Positions 48,128-59,800 of a stretch of DNA of 64,000 bases are shown here, piece after piece. The DNA is from Cannabis sativa (lineage: Eukaryota > Streptophyta > Magnoliopsida > Rosales > Cannabaceae), in NCBI RefSeq assembly GCF_029168945.1, contig NC_083602.1:66794600-66858599 (forward strand), in the 5' to 3' direction. The position numbers were made by a program, and so were the translations under genes. The notes beneath the pieces are model-generated. The model worked only from the letters and a program-made list of their open reading frames with translations. It did not search any database and was not told the DNA's origin. The number at the start of each line of letters is the position of its first letter. Within the stretch, counting starts at the first letter, position 1.

Positions 48128-49395
48128 TGTTGTTAAATTTATGATCACTACGCAAGTATACGCAATCAAGTAGTAAACTCACACAGGTGAGGTCGAACCA
48201 CAGGGAATTGGACTAATTACTACTAAATTATACTATTGATTCTATCTGGTAAAAGAATACTTTTTTTATGAATTAAATAAGACAATTCAGAAAATTAAAA
48301 ATAACAAAGTAAGATTAATCAAGATAAGAAAATAGGGAGATGAATCCTGTTGTTAAGTTACCAATGTTAATGATTAAATGCTATCCTTCTCTTGAAGTGA
48401 ATGACAGATTATGAATTAACCTAGCTCTTTTCAGATCTTCTAGGTTCTAAATCTCATGTTCTCTAATTAATCTCTTAATTAAACCAACTTGAAATCAGCA
48501 TTAAGCAATAATCCAAATGTCACAAAGGCTATGTAAATACTTTCGTTTCACATCAAAACCTAGACTATCCAATTTTAGCATTCTCAATTCTCACTTTTCA
48601 GATTTTGAATTGAGATCATAAAACATGTAAAAGGTGATCAATCTTGCACATGGAAATTAAACACAAATATGAATAGTGTTCACAATCAAGATGGAGGAAT
48701 GGCAATTAATCATTAACTAGGAAAACTTAAACAACATTCATCATTCTCCCTAAATAGGAGTTTAGTTCAAAACATCCATAATCAAATCCATAATTAACAT
48801 TGAAATAGAAAAGAACATAGAAAAATTAAAGAGAAGAGAAAGAACTAGTTGAAGCAATCGATTCGGGTCCCCACAAGCCGCTCTTCTAGCCTCCTCCTTT
48901 GTTTCTAGGGTTCCAATTCTGAATCCTCTCTATTTTTCACGAACCCTTGCTATTTAAACCAATTCTCATCTTCAAAATTCGTGAAATTACGAAATTGCCC
49001 AAAAATCCCGTCAACAGGGTCCCCGTCGCGACTGGCACAGTCCCCGTCGCGACGGGGTTGAGCAGAGAATTTTCGAAGATTTTCTGTCAGTTCCCGTCGC
49101 GACTGGCAAATCCCCCCGTCGCGACGGGAGTTCAGCATTGAATTTTTGAAACTTTCTGTAAGTTCCCGTCGCGACTGGCAAATCCCCCGTCGCGACGGGA
49201 ATAGGCAGAAACACCAATTTTGGTTTTTCTTCTCGATTCTTTCACCGTTTTTCCTCAATTCTTGTACATACTTTCTTTAAATGCCTGAGGACCTGAAACA
49301 AAAGAATCAAGCGTAATATAGCCCTAAAACTAGAAACAAAGAGTGAAAACTAACCGAAAATACGACCCGAAACTTAGACTAATTCTAGCCTAACA
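48128..49395 (-). repeat. C 5' LTR
   Basis: 1,268 bp. GTCGCGAC array at about 49018-49200. Confidence 0.95.
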
Positions 49396-49780
49396 TTAGG
49401 TAGGCTTGAAAGGCTCAATCGATCCAAAGAAAACTTGCCTAAATCACTTTCCAAACAAAAATCACAAGAATTTCGCTTCAAGAGAGTATGTTAAACAAAT
49501 TCTATTTCATGTCAAGCCAATCATTCCACAATCCAAATAGAATAAAAGTGATACGCGTCAAAAATAAATGTTTTACATCTAGATGAAAAACCTTCTAACA
49601 CACATCCAATTTAATTCAAAGAGTTATGACTTAAGCACACGGTTAAGATTCTAATCCATTGCACAAGTAAACAACAGTGGTTTAATCAATCTTCCAACTT
49701 AGCTATCAGCACATGACACTAAAGATAATAAAGACTAACTAAAAACGAAAAAAAAACTGAAAGAAACTGAAAAAAATTAA

Positions 49781-49855
49781 CTCTCCCCCCAAACTAAAGA
49801 TGCACATTGTCCCCAATGTGTTAAAATAAAATTGTGGTTGAGAGATACTTACCTG
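49781..49855 (-). promoter_or_regulatory. B post-gag module: splice donor, hairpin, second polypurine tract
   Basis: Minus strand: CTCAG/GTAAGT overlapping the stop codon, then ACATTGGGGACAATGT, then AGTTTGGGGGGAGAG. It matches the module of C in order and spacing. Confidence 0.6.
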
Positions 49856-50796
49856 AGCGCCACATCAACAAGCGGTTGACGCCCGTAATAAGCGTCATGC
49901 AAGACAACTTGAAAATTGTTGTTGTACTTGCCTTCAAGCTTGGCAAGTGATGAGTTTGAACTAAAATCAGCACCAACAACATAAGACTTTGGATGATGTG
50001 CTTGGGGAGAAGCCTTTCGTAGCTCGTAGATGATATAATATGATGTAGATGAAATATATGGATTCATTGGTGGTTTATCAGTCAATATCATTGATGAAGT
50101 CGAATCAATGATGCCATGTTCTTCTTCATCCTCCAATGTCACAGTTTCTACACTTTCATCTAACAACCCTTCTTCTTGTTGCTCACTCTCCACTTGGCTA
50201 TCCATACCCTCACTTGTGATTTCATATTCAATGATTTCCTCTTCACAAGGATCTTGATCTTCAATTGTAGGCTCATTATCTTCCTTGTATTCAAATAATG
50301 ACCATTCTTCATTGTACCGACAACTCTCATAACTTTCATCATTGGAGTTATTACATCCTGAATCATGAGTCATTGCATTATCACATAAGGATCTCACCAT
50401 GTCAGTTAAGCGGTTAATCTCTCCTGGAAGTGATTGTAGAAGTGATAGTAGTTGCTCATCTTTTTCAGTTTGTTGGGATGAATTTGGGCAATAAGGTGGG
50501 TATTGGTGACTCCAACCCTGAAGTGATGGATCCCAATGCCAGTCGTAATCAAAATCTGCCATATAATTCAACAGATTTATTACACCATAGCCTCTCATTA
50601 ATAGAGGCGCTCCAGTTGCCTCTGCTCCATAATCAACCCAGCTTCTTGTTTCATCATTAAGTCCATTATAAAAGAGCCATGTAAAACATCCACTTGAGAA
50701 AGTGGGATAACATCTCTCTCCAAGCTCTTTAAATCTCCTCCAAGCAGAATAGAATGGTTCATTGTGTTGTTGAGCAAAATCCTCAAGATATAGCAT
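49849..50796 (-). CDS. B ORF: truncated gag with acidic extension (315 aa)
   Basis: Residues 1-80 match the second half of an Athila-type gag: FAQQHNEPFYSAWRRFKEL corresponds to the [18 protein letters not shown] of element C, followed by an FYNGLNDETRSWVD block. The first half of gag, the zinc knuckle and the protease are absent. Residues about 150-235 are strongly acidic (Glu/Asp-rich). The last 60 residues (around KSYVVGADFSSNSS) resemble nothing I know. The frame is intact over 948 bp, ending at a TAA that lies inside a CAG/GTAAGT splice-donor consensus. The start at 50796 is the first Met; upstream is a short leader after the 5' LTR. It may supply a structural or accessory role, or be an internal-deletion product. 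Confidence 0.75.
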   Translation of the reverse strand: MLYLEDFAQQHNEPFYSAWRRFKELGERCYPTFSSGCFTWLFYNGLNDETRSWVDYGAEATGAPLLMRGYGVINLLNYMADFDYDWHWDPSLQGWSHQYPPYCPNSSQQTEKDEQLLSLLQSLPGEINRLTDMVRSLCDNAMTHDSGCNNSNDESYESCRYNEEWSLFEYKEDNEPTIEDQDPCEEEIIEYEITSEGMDSQVESEQQEEGLLDESVETVTLEDEEEHGIIDSTSSMILTDKPPMNPYISSTSYYIIYELRKASPQAHHPKSYVVGADFSSNSSLAKLEGKYNNNFQVVLHDAYYGRQPLVDVALR

Positions 50797-51057
50797 CTGG
50801 ATTTATCTTGTAGGTCAAACTCATAAGTACAACGTTAGTAAAATTAAAAAAAAAAACTAAATTAGTAATTAAAACATAAAAATTTGAAAAAACAAAATTA
50901 ATACTAAAACTAAAAAGAAAAACTAAATTAGAACAAAATTTAATTTTTAATAATATTACAAAATTTAATCTAAAAGAAACAGATTAGAAATAAGCAAAAA
51001 GAATTAACCAAAGTAGAAGTTAGTAAAATTTTATGTAATATCAATCTTTATACAATT

Positions 51058-51074
51058 CCCCGACAACGGCGCCA
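51058..51074 (-). other. B primer-binding site
   Basis: Minus strand TGGCGCCGTTGTCGGGG, a few bases inside the 5' LTR: the motif typical of Athila-lineage gypsy elements. Confidence 0.9.
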
Positions 51075-51080
51075 AAAACT

Positions 51081-52264
51081 TGTTACGAAAATTAAGAACA
51101 GTACACAAGTATACGTAATCAAGTAGTAAACTCACGCGAGTGAGGTCGAACCACAGGGAATTGGATTAACTACCACTAAATTATACTTATGATTCTATTT
51201 GGCAAATCGATAATGTTCAAGATTTTAACAGAATAAAAGAAATTCAAGAAACTTAAAGAAACAAGTGAATATTAATCAAAATGAGAGGTTAGGGAGGAGA
51301 ATCCTGTTGTTAGTTTACCACAATTGTTAATGCCTAATTGTTATCCTTTTCTTGAAGTAAATGACAGATTATAAATTAACCTAACTCTTTTCAGATCTTT
51401 TAGGTTCTAAATCACATGTTCTTTAATTAATCTCTTAATTAAACTAACATGAAATCAGCATTAAGCAATAATCTAATTGTCACAAAGGCTATGCAAATAC
51501 TCTCATTTTACATCAAAACCTAGATTATCCACTTTTAGCATTCTCAAATCTCACTTTTCAGATTTTGAATTGAGATCATAAAACATGTAGAAGGTGATCA
51601 AGCTTACACATGGAATTAAGCACAAATATAGATAATTTCACAAATCAAGACTGAAGGAATGGCAATTATTCATTAACTAGGCAAAACTTAAAACAACATT
51701 CATCATTCTCCCTAAATAGGAGTTTAGTTCAAAACATCCATAATCAAATCCATCATTAACATTGAAACAGAAAATAGCATAGAAAAATTAAAGAGAAGAG
51801 AAAGAACTAGTTGAAGCAATTGATCCGGGTCGCCACAAGCCGCTCTTCTAGCCTCCTTCTTTGTTTCTAGGGCTCTAAATCTGAATAATCCCCAATTTTC
51901 GCGAACTCCATCTATTTAAACAAAGTCTCATCCTCAAAATTCGCAAAATTACAAAACTGCCCAAAAATCCCGTCACTAGGTCCCCGTCGCGACTGGCAAT
52001 TCCCCCGTCGCGACGGGGTTAAACTTTGAAACTTCGAGATTTTCTCTGCCAGTTCCCGTCGCGACTGGAACGGGCAGCGACAAAATTTTTGGTTTTTCTT
52101 CTCGATTCTTTCACCATGCATCATCAATTCTTATACATACTTTCTTTAAACACCCGAGGACTTGAAACAAAAGAATCAAGCGTAATATATCCCTAAAACT
52201 AGAAACAAAGAGTGAAAACTAACAGAAAATATGACCCAAAACTTAGACTAATTTTAGCGTAACA
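51081..52264 (-). repeat. B 5' LTR
   Basis: 1,184 bp, same ends as the 3' LTR, with a shorter GTCGCGAC array (about 51981-52070). Confidence 0.93.
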
Positions 52265-53213
52265 ATGCCTTATTGTTTCAAGATTTGCCTCAATACCCCT
52301 TGCGTTAACTATGAATTCCAAAAAAATTCTCGGGGAGACTCCAAAGGAACATTTTTTTGGGTTTAGCTTCATGTTATACTTTTTTTAATATTTTAAAGCA
52401 TTCTGTGGAGTCTGAAATATGATCCTTACTCTTTATCAATTTTACCAACATATCATCAACGTAAAGCTCCATGTTTTGCCCTATTTGGCTTGGAAATATT
52501 TTATTTACTAGTCGCTGATAAGTGGCCCCAGCGTTCTTCAGTCCGAACGGCATGACTTTATAACAATAGAGTTCCGTGTTGGTTACGAAGCTTGTATGTT
52601 CTTGATCTGGGACATACATTTTTATCTAGTTATATCGAGAATATGTGTCCATAAACGACATAAGCCCGTGCCCAGCAGTTGCATCCACTAACTAGTCGAT
52701 CTTGGGAAGTGGAAAACAGTCTTTTGGGCACGCCTTATTCAGATCGGAGAAGTCAATACAAGTTCTCCAAGTTCTGTTAGGTTTCGAGACGAGAATAGGA
52801 TTGGCTATCCACGGGGGATAAAACACCTCGTGTATAAAATTGTTGACTAACAACTTGTCAACTTCCTGTTTTAGTGCCCCTTGCCTCTTGGAATCTAGGG
52901 GCCTCCTTTTTTGTCTCTTCGTCGGGTAGTTTGGATCAACATTTAAGTGATGGCAGATAATCTTAGGGTCGATCCCTACCATATCCCCATGACTCCAGGC
53001 GAATTGATCCTGGTTCGCCTCAAAAGAGCTTATTAGTTGCTATTTGAGCTGCTCGTCTAGGTTCTTCCCAATGTACACACGTTTTGTGGGATTTCTTGGG
53101 TCGAGAATAACCTCTTCCAATTCTTCAATTGGTTTTAGGAGGTTATTTTCATCTTGAACTCGGGGATTAAGATCTTCATCTTTCTTCTCATTTTCTCCTG
53201 CCAAAATCGTCAT
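52265..53213 (-). pseudogene. Element D pol N-terminal part (RT palm and fingers)
   Basis: Minus strand from 53213: an acidic stretch, then PTKRVYIGKNL, a stop, then FAWSHGDMVGIDP, typical of the protease-RT linker of Tat elements. RT follows at 52982-52692 (RPLDSKRQGALKQEVDKLL, DFSDLNKACPKDCFPLPKID) and 52619-52374 (YCYKVMPFGLKNAGATYQR, LYVDDMLVK with the catalytic YVDD). A stop separates these two frames near 52623. The text then reaches GIEANLETI at the B insertion point and continues at 41011. The upstream side is cut by copia fragment E3. Confidence 0.9.
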
Positions 53214-54998
53214 CAATTACTAGATTCATGGATGGCCTAATCGAAATCTTAAGAAAAGCTAGAACTGCTAACCCTGGTTTGCATGTTTGTTAGCTATTCT
53301 AAGTGATTAGGGGTGGACCATCCCATAGTCATTAGATAAGAAATTGTTTGTTTAAACAAATACTACTTTTCTAAGAAAATGACTAAGTCTGAAAATAAAG
53401 TAGCAGATAAAGGAGATAATTTTTTTTTCTTCTTGATTCCAAAAGTGTTCTATCATCTTATTTGACATATGATGATCCCACTGCCTCTGTTGTCTTGACA
53501 CAACCGAAGAGGTCAATACCATTTAGTTTTCTTAGACATAATTCACGGTACCTTGTCGTAGTGGGAGAGTTTCTAGGAACTCACCTTCTTATGACTTGGA
53601 AGACACTAGTGATTAAAATCCATCGTGAGTTTAAACAAGTAATGGATTGTCAAGATAAGAAACTAAGAAGAAAAGCCAAGAGAACTATAGTTTGATCCAT
53701 TCACATGGAGTAACCTAAAGTTTTCTATTACAAGGAGATAAAAGGAAATTTTCGTTAATAAGTCTATTCAATGGACTTAACAAAACTTCCTGTTCCTAGT
53801 ATTATAGGTTTGAGTTTATCTAAACCTAGGGCTTGTGGTATACCTGGTAATTACTTACTCTAATGCAAGCAACTTACTTTAATAAGATGCTGAAGCATTT
53901 TCTTTCCAATGGCAATCTATAGAAGCTTCACAACTTCTAAGCATAGATTTTATTTATCTAAGGAAAAGTCTCAACTATTCCAGAAAAGATAAAGGCATGA
54001 AAGAATTTCTTAAATCAACAGTGAGAGGTCTCAGATATGCTTTAGTATGCCTTAGACCAGACACCTGTTGTTGAGTGGGAGTAATGAGTAAGTATCAGAT
54101 TAATCCAGGAGAGGAACATTGGAAGACAATCAAGTAAATCTTAAGATTAAGAAGAGGAACTAGATGTTAGTCAATAAGGGTGTTTGTTTAAAACTCTTAG
54201 ACTACACCACATCAGATTTCAAGACTTGCCTTTGTGCTAGAAAGTCTGCTGATGAGATGGTGATTACTTTGGGGGTGGAGTAGCGATTTTGGAGAAGTGT
54301 AAAAACCTATCTGAAGTCTCTAGGTCTACCAGTAAGGGACTGAATGTTAAAGTTGCAGGAAAGGTACTTATTAAGTCTAAGGAAAGTTCTATACATTTGT
54401 GGCACCGTTCCAACTTGCCTTAACTACTAGTGTTACTTCCTGAATAACCAAGAAGTAGTTGCCAAAAGTATAGAATCCAGTATCCCAAGAGAGTACACAT
54501 ATAGAGAGGAATTTCACATTATCAAGGATTTTGTGATTAAGGAAGAGTAATGGTGGAGAAGAGGTTGTGTTTAATTTAACCTGTCAGATCCTATACGAGG
54601 AGTTTACTACTATTACACTTGATTTGTATATTAAGGTGTTGAGATTATTTGAAATGCACATTTTGTTTTATATTAGTGCAAGTGGGAGTTTGTTGGGTTT
54701 TGTGCCCTAAATAAAATCCATTTCAATATAATCAGATTTACTTATTAATAAAGATCAGAAATTATATTTTATGTTGCATGGTTCACATGATTTATTTCAT
54801 GATTATATATATAATGTATGAATCCTATTTAAGTCTAGAACATATGAATTTGTTAATGATTATAGTGTTGTCAGCACAGTGGAATATAATCTTAATTATA
54901 TGTTCGAAAGTTTATTCCCTGATTTGTCATAACATTTGATTTAGACTGACATGGTATAATCAGCGATAGGTATTCTTACACCTTGGAAAAGTGTTATG
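53214..54998 (+). mobile_element. E3: 5'-truncated E-family fragment with start of 3' LTR
   Basis: From about 53214 the sequence aligns to E1 from about 31425 (TTACTAGATTCATGGATG), through the pol remnant (RNase H blocks near 54028-54062) to the polypurine tract and an LTR start TGTTGGGTTTTGTGCCC at 54693. After 306 bp of LTR it is cut by E2. It is clearly more diverged from E1 than E2 is, so it is an older member or subfamily. Several of the same coding lesions are shared. The junction with element D on its left has no visible target duplication. Confidence 0.88.
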
Positions 54999-56889
54999 TG
55001 TTGGGTTTTATGCCCTAAATAAAACTCATTTCAATATAATCAGATTTGTTTATTAATATAGATCAGAAATAACATTTAATGTTGCATGGTTCACATGATT
55101 TATTTCATGATTATATGTACATAATGTATAAATTCATCTGAAACCCTTTTCACATACTTGATCCTGTTTATTGTGCCGTCAACACATTGGAAAGTAAACA
55201 TGACTATGTGAATAAAGTTTCCTAGATTTATCAGACACAGGGTTTTACTGATATGATAATCTACAACAAGAGTTTACTTGTATTTGGAGAAATACTATGT
55301 TCTTTCCAGAACATTGGTTAAAGTAAAGCTCAGGTTGGATGCATGGAGTATGCATCGGAAGGGACCGATATTGAACTTTGACTTAGATTTATTAAACTTA
55401 CCGTAATATCTATTCAAGTCAATATCGCCTAGTTGATCCTAGATCAAATGATCTTAATCCTGATATGATTAGGCTCAATCTTGAAAGGCTATTCGTGTTC
55501 TTTGATTTGTTAGTTAAGCCTACTTTTAGGTCAGGGTGATACGTACATTTTGGGAACACGGTAGTGCAATTGAGTGGGAGCGCTATCATAAACATGGAAT
55601 CTATAGCTTCTATCTGGCGAATAGTAAGCAAAGGATGATCTCCTTCGAGCTTGACCAAACGAACATAAATGGTGGAGTACTCATTTCACATAAGCTGAAA
55701 TATCATTTATACGGGGTCAAGTGTTTTAAGGAATAAATACATTGTAGGGTGTAACGGTAATTTAATCCCTTTACAGTGTAGATCATTCATATAGAGGATC
55801 ATTGATCACATTAGGATTATAACAATGGATAACTAATGATGTGTCTATATGGTGGAACATATAGAGCATTCTATATACTGAGAGTGCAATTCTAAGTTCT
55901 ATGCGTGGATTCAACAAAGAATTAATAAGTTAGTGAATTTTAGTGCTAAATTCTTGATCTACTTATTGGAAGCTCGGTTATATAGACCCATGGTCCCCCC
56001 ACTAGTTGAGATAATATTGCTTGTAAGACTCATGTAATTGGTTTTGATTAATCAATTATAATTCACGAATTAGACTATGTCTATTTGTGAAATTTTCACT
56101 AAGTAAGGGCGAAATTGTAAAGAAAGAGTTTTAGGGGCATATTTGTTAATTATGATACTTTGTATGGTTCAATTAATAAATATGATAAATGACAATATTA
56201 TTTAATAATTATTTATAGTTATTAAATAGTTAGAATTGGCATTTAAATGGTTGAATTAGAAAATTGGCGTTTTTGAGAAAATCAGATACAGAAAAGATAA
56301 AACTGCAAAATTGCAAAAAGTGAGGCCCAAATCCACTAGTATAGGGCCTGCCACTTTTGTAGGAAATTTAAACTGATATTTTCATTATTTTAATGCCAAA
56401 TAATTCAAACCTAACCCTAGTGGAATGCTATAAATAGATAGTGAAGGCTTCAGGAAAATTACACTTAAATTTTCTATTTTTCCTTCAGAGAAAAACCTGA
56501 GCCTTCTCTCTCCCTATCTTTAGCTGACCACTCTCTCTCTTCTTCCTTGATAATTTCGAAATCCTTAGTGTATGAGTAGTGCCCACACACATCAAGTGAT
56601 ACCTCAATCATAGTGAGGAAGATCGTGAAGAAAGATCATCAGCAAAGGAGTTTCAGCATCAAAGATTCAGAGAAAGAGATCCAGGTTCAGATATTGATAA
56701 TGCTCGCTACGTAAAGGAATCAAGGGCTAGATATCTGAACGGAAGGAGTCATATTATTCCGCTGCACCCAATGTAAGGTTTCTTAAACTTTATATGTGTT
56801 TAATTTATCGTTTTAGAAAGTTCATATTTAGGATGTTAATAAACATACTTGTGAGTAGATCTAAGATCCTGGTAAAATAAATTCCAACA
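54999..56889 (+). repeat. E2 5' LTR
   Basis: It begins TGTTGGGTTTTATGCCC, has TATAAATAG at 56429-56437, and ends TTCCAACA. It carries the same minus-strand open frame (55419-55658) as E1. Confidence 0.94.
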
Positions 56890-59800
56890 ACTGGCCTCAG
56901 AGCCATGGTAATTGATTTACTTGCAAGAAATTTGGACTTTAAAACGATTGTTTGTATGTTCTTTGGATGATATCATGTTGTATTGAGTGTTATTTGATGA
57001 TTGATTGATGTTTGTGAAATTTTCGTGAAAAATAATTGTGATTTTATCTCTGGAATTATTTTTATTGGATAGTATGGAAAAAATTAAGCAAGTTAGCCTT
57101 TTACAGAACTTAATTTGGATTTTATTTGAATTAGTTATGATTTTTTGAAGATTTGACAAAATCGGGTACATGTGATATTTTCTCGATCGCAAATCTGTCC
57201 GTACAGTTTCGAAATTTTTTGTTTTTCTTCAATTTTTCATGCTTTTTCATGGAATTAACTTCCAATTTTTTGTATAGTTTTGTATTTATACTATTACTAT
57301 TCCTAATTCAATTCTAATTATCATTTTGAATTAATTTAATATTTTTTAAATTTAATTCAAGATATTAGTGTAATTTGAATTTGAATAGAATTAGTATCTA
57401 TCTTCTTGCTTAAAAATCTATCTTATTTTTAAATTTGATTATATTTTTTTTAAATTTAAGGTCAGATATTTTAAGATATTTATAATATCTTTTATGATAT
57501 TTATAATATCTTTTAAGATATTTAAAAATATCTTATCTTTTAAGATATTTATAATATCTTTTAAAGATATTTTAAAAATATCTTATCTTTTAAGATTTTT
57601 TAATTAAATCTTTTTAGATATTTTGACCATATTTAAATTTAAAATAAGATAATTATAATCATGTAATTTTAAATAGATGTAAGATATTTTGCTAACTTTT
57701 AAATTTTGTTATTTTATTTATTTAAATTAAATTTAAAATCAGAAAAGATATTTCATTTATCTTTTCTAATTTTTATTTAATTTTATTTATAAAATAACAT
57801 TTAAAATTTAAAAGTAGTTAGCAAATTTTTTGAAATGATATTTAGGTTGGTTGAAACCTATTTTTTCAAAAATTGTAGGTTTAATTTTAAATTTAAATTT
57901 TTTAAATTATCGATTTTTTTTATTTTTTTTAAATTTTCGAAAAATAAATATTTTATTTATTTAATTAATTATTTCGAAATTAATTATTTAATTTAAAATT
58001 AAATAAATCCTACATCCAACTATCCAGCTAACCTTGTTGCAAAAGTATGTGTTTTAGCTTATGTGTAAGTTTTTAAAACCTATTATTACTTGATTGCAAA
58101 TAGCCATGGTTACCTTTTGCCAGATCTAATGATCTGATGGCTCCCTTGGTCAAGATAATAATTTGTAACAGGTATATTTACAATCTTCTTTCATCTGTGT
58201 ATGACCTAGCAACATGATAGGACCCATCCAAAGTGTGCCTGTGTGAGCCTATGTGTTTAATTTTATTATAGATGCATATAGGTTAATGTTGCTAAATAAA
58301 ATGTCATAGTCATTGATAGATTTTATTTAGGCCCATTTAGTTTTGGGCTTATTCAATTAATAACAGTTGTTCTTATTAAGGTTAAATTCCTCTCTTTTGG
58401 GCCTTGTGTGAGAGTTGGGAGCCATAGAAGTGGGTACGACATACCGAACTCCAAGACCCCCTCACACAAACCACCCCAATTGTGAAGGCCCATTTGCCTG
58501 ATTTGAATGATTGTACTAGGTTAATTAAACTAGTTTAACCTAATAAAATTGATTAGCAACATAATTAATTTCATTTATTTTGAAATTAATTTAAGAAAAA
58601 TATAGTTTAAGGAATTTTATATTCTAAGCTAAACTATATGTATTTTCTTGTATTTAATTAAATATAGAATTATAACCATCTAGATTCTTTCTGGAACTTA
58701 ATTTAAATTTTTCATTAAATATTCCTATTTAAGTTGATATTTAGTTATCTTCAACTAACCAACTTAAATCTGAATATCTTTTGAGTTTCAAATTTCAAAA
58801 TTAAGTTGAGGAATTTTAGGCATTGGTTATTAAGATTCTTTAGATATTTTTTAAGTTAATATCTTTTCGAATATTAACTTAAAATGGAATATTTTCAAAT
58901 TAAGTGGTTACAACTTAATTTTTGATATTTAATTAAATTTAAATTTGAAAAATATTTAGGTTCTAGATTTTTTTCTAATACGACTTAAATTAGATATTTT
59001 TTCAAATTTTGTGGAAAAGATACTTAGTCAAATAAGATATTTTCTAGATAGTTATTTCTAGACTACTTATTATTTCTAATATTAAATAGGAAAATATTAT
59101 AAATTGTGAAATTAATTATTTATATAATTAATTTTGGTACAATTTATTTTAAGTATATTTTTCCTAGTATTAAACTAGAGATTAATAATTAAGCCTTCTC
59201 TACACTTAATTATTTATTTCTTGAATTTAATACATTTAATTAATTTGAAAATAAAATATCTAAGTTGATTTAATCATCATACTTAAATATTTCTTTTTCA
59301 TGACATTTAATTAAATAGAAAATTATTTTTAGTTGAAATTTTAATTTTTCAACTAAATTTAAATAATTTTCAAAATATATTTTTTCTTTATTTTATTAAT
59401 CAATTTTCGAAATTGCATTTCTTAAATGCTGGAATTTCGAATTTTATTTGAAAAATAGATTAAGTTGTAAATTAATTATTTATTTTAATTAATTCTTGGA
59501 TCAACTTAAATCAATGATTTTTTCATTTATTGATTAATTTAAAATAAATTGAATTAAAGTATATTATTAGAAATTGAATTAATTAGTCAAAAGAAAATCT
59601 AGATAGATGATATTTTTGCTTGAAGTATTTTTCTAGTGTATTTAATTAAATAGAAAATTAATATTTAAGTTGATTTTCATCATCATACTTAAATATTTGA
59701 AATTTTTCTTATATATTTAATTAAATAGGAAAATTATATTTTTTGTTGTAAATTAATTTTATTAATTAATTTTGGGCCAACATTAAATTAGAATAATTTT

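Larger units (their letters stand above)
43064..49395 (-). mobile_element. C: Athila-type gag-protease element inside B
   Basis: LTRs lie at 43064-44332 (3') and 48128-49395 (5'), about 1.27 kb each, with the target duplication TTAGG (43059-43063 and 49396-49400). They differ mainly in one short GC-rich patch, so insertion is recent. The primer-binding site (48121-48105) and polypurine tract (44347-44333) are intact. The internal 3.8 kb carries one long intact ORF for gag and protease and no reverse transcriptase, RNase H or integrase. It therefore needs an autonomous partner. Confidence 0.95.
41012..52264 (-). mobile_element. B: Athila-type non-autonomous gypsy element, hosting C
   Basis: LTRs lie at 41012-42216 (3' LTR) and 51081-52264 (5' LTR), with the target duplication ATGCC (41007-41011 and 52265-52269) inside the RT of D. 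Read on the minus strand, TGTTACG to GCGTAACA bounds each LTR. The primer-binding site is at 51074-51058, the polypurine tract next to 42217. After removing C, about 2.5 kb of internal sequence remains, with one gag-derived ORF and no protease, RT or integrase. A 21-bp length difference in a GC-rich array separates the LTRs; otherwise they are close. Confidence 0.94.
36250..53213 (-). mobile_element. D: Ty3/gypsy Tat-type element, split and truncated
   Basis: On the minus strand the order is pol N-terminal side (53213-52265), then the nested insertion B/C, then the rest of RT, RNase H, a second RNase H and integrase (41011-38655), a long spacer with an antisense ORF, and part of a 3' LTR (36876-about 36250). 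Two RNase H domains and a long pol-to-LTR spacer are features of the Tat lineage. The left end of the LTR and everything upstream of the pol N-terminal region are lost; the latter is cut at about 53213 by copia fragment E3. Confidence 0.85.
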
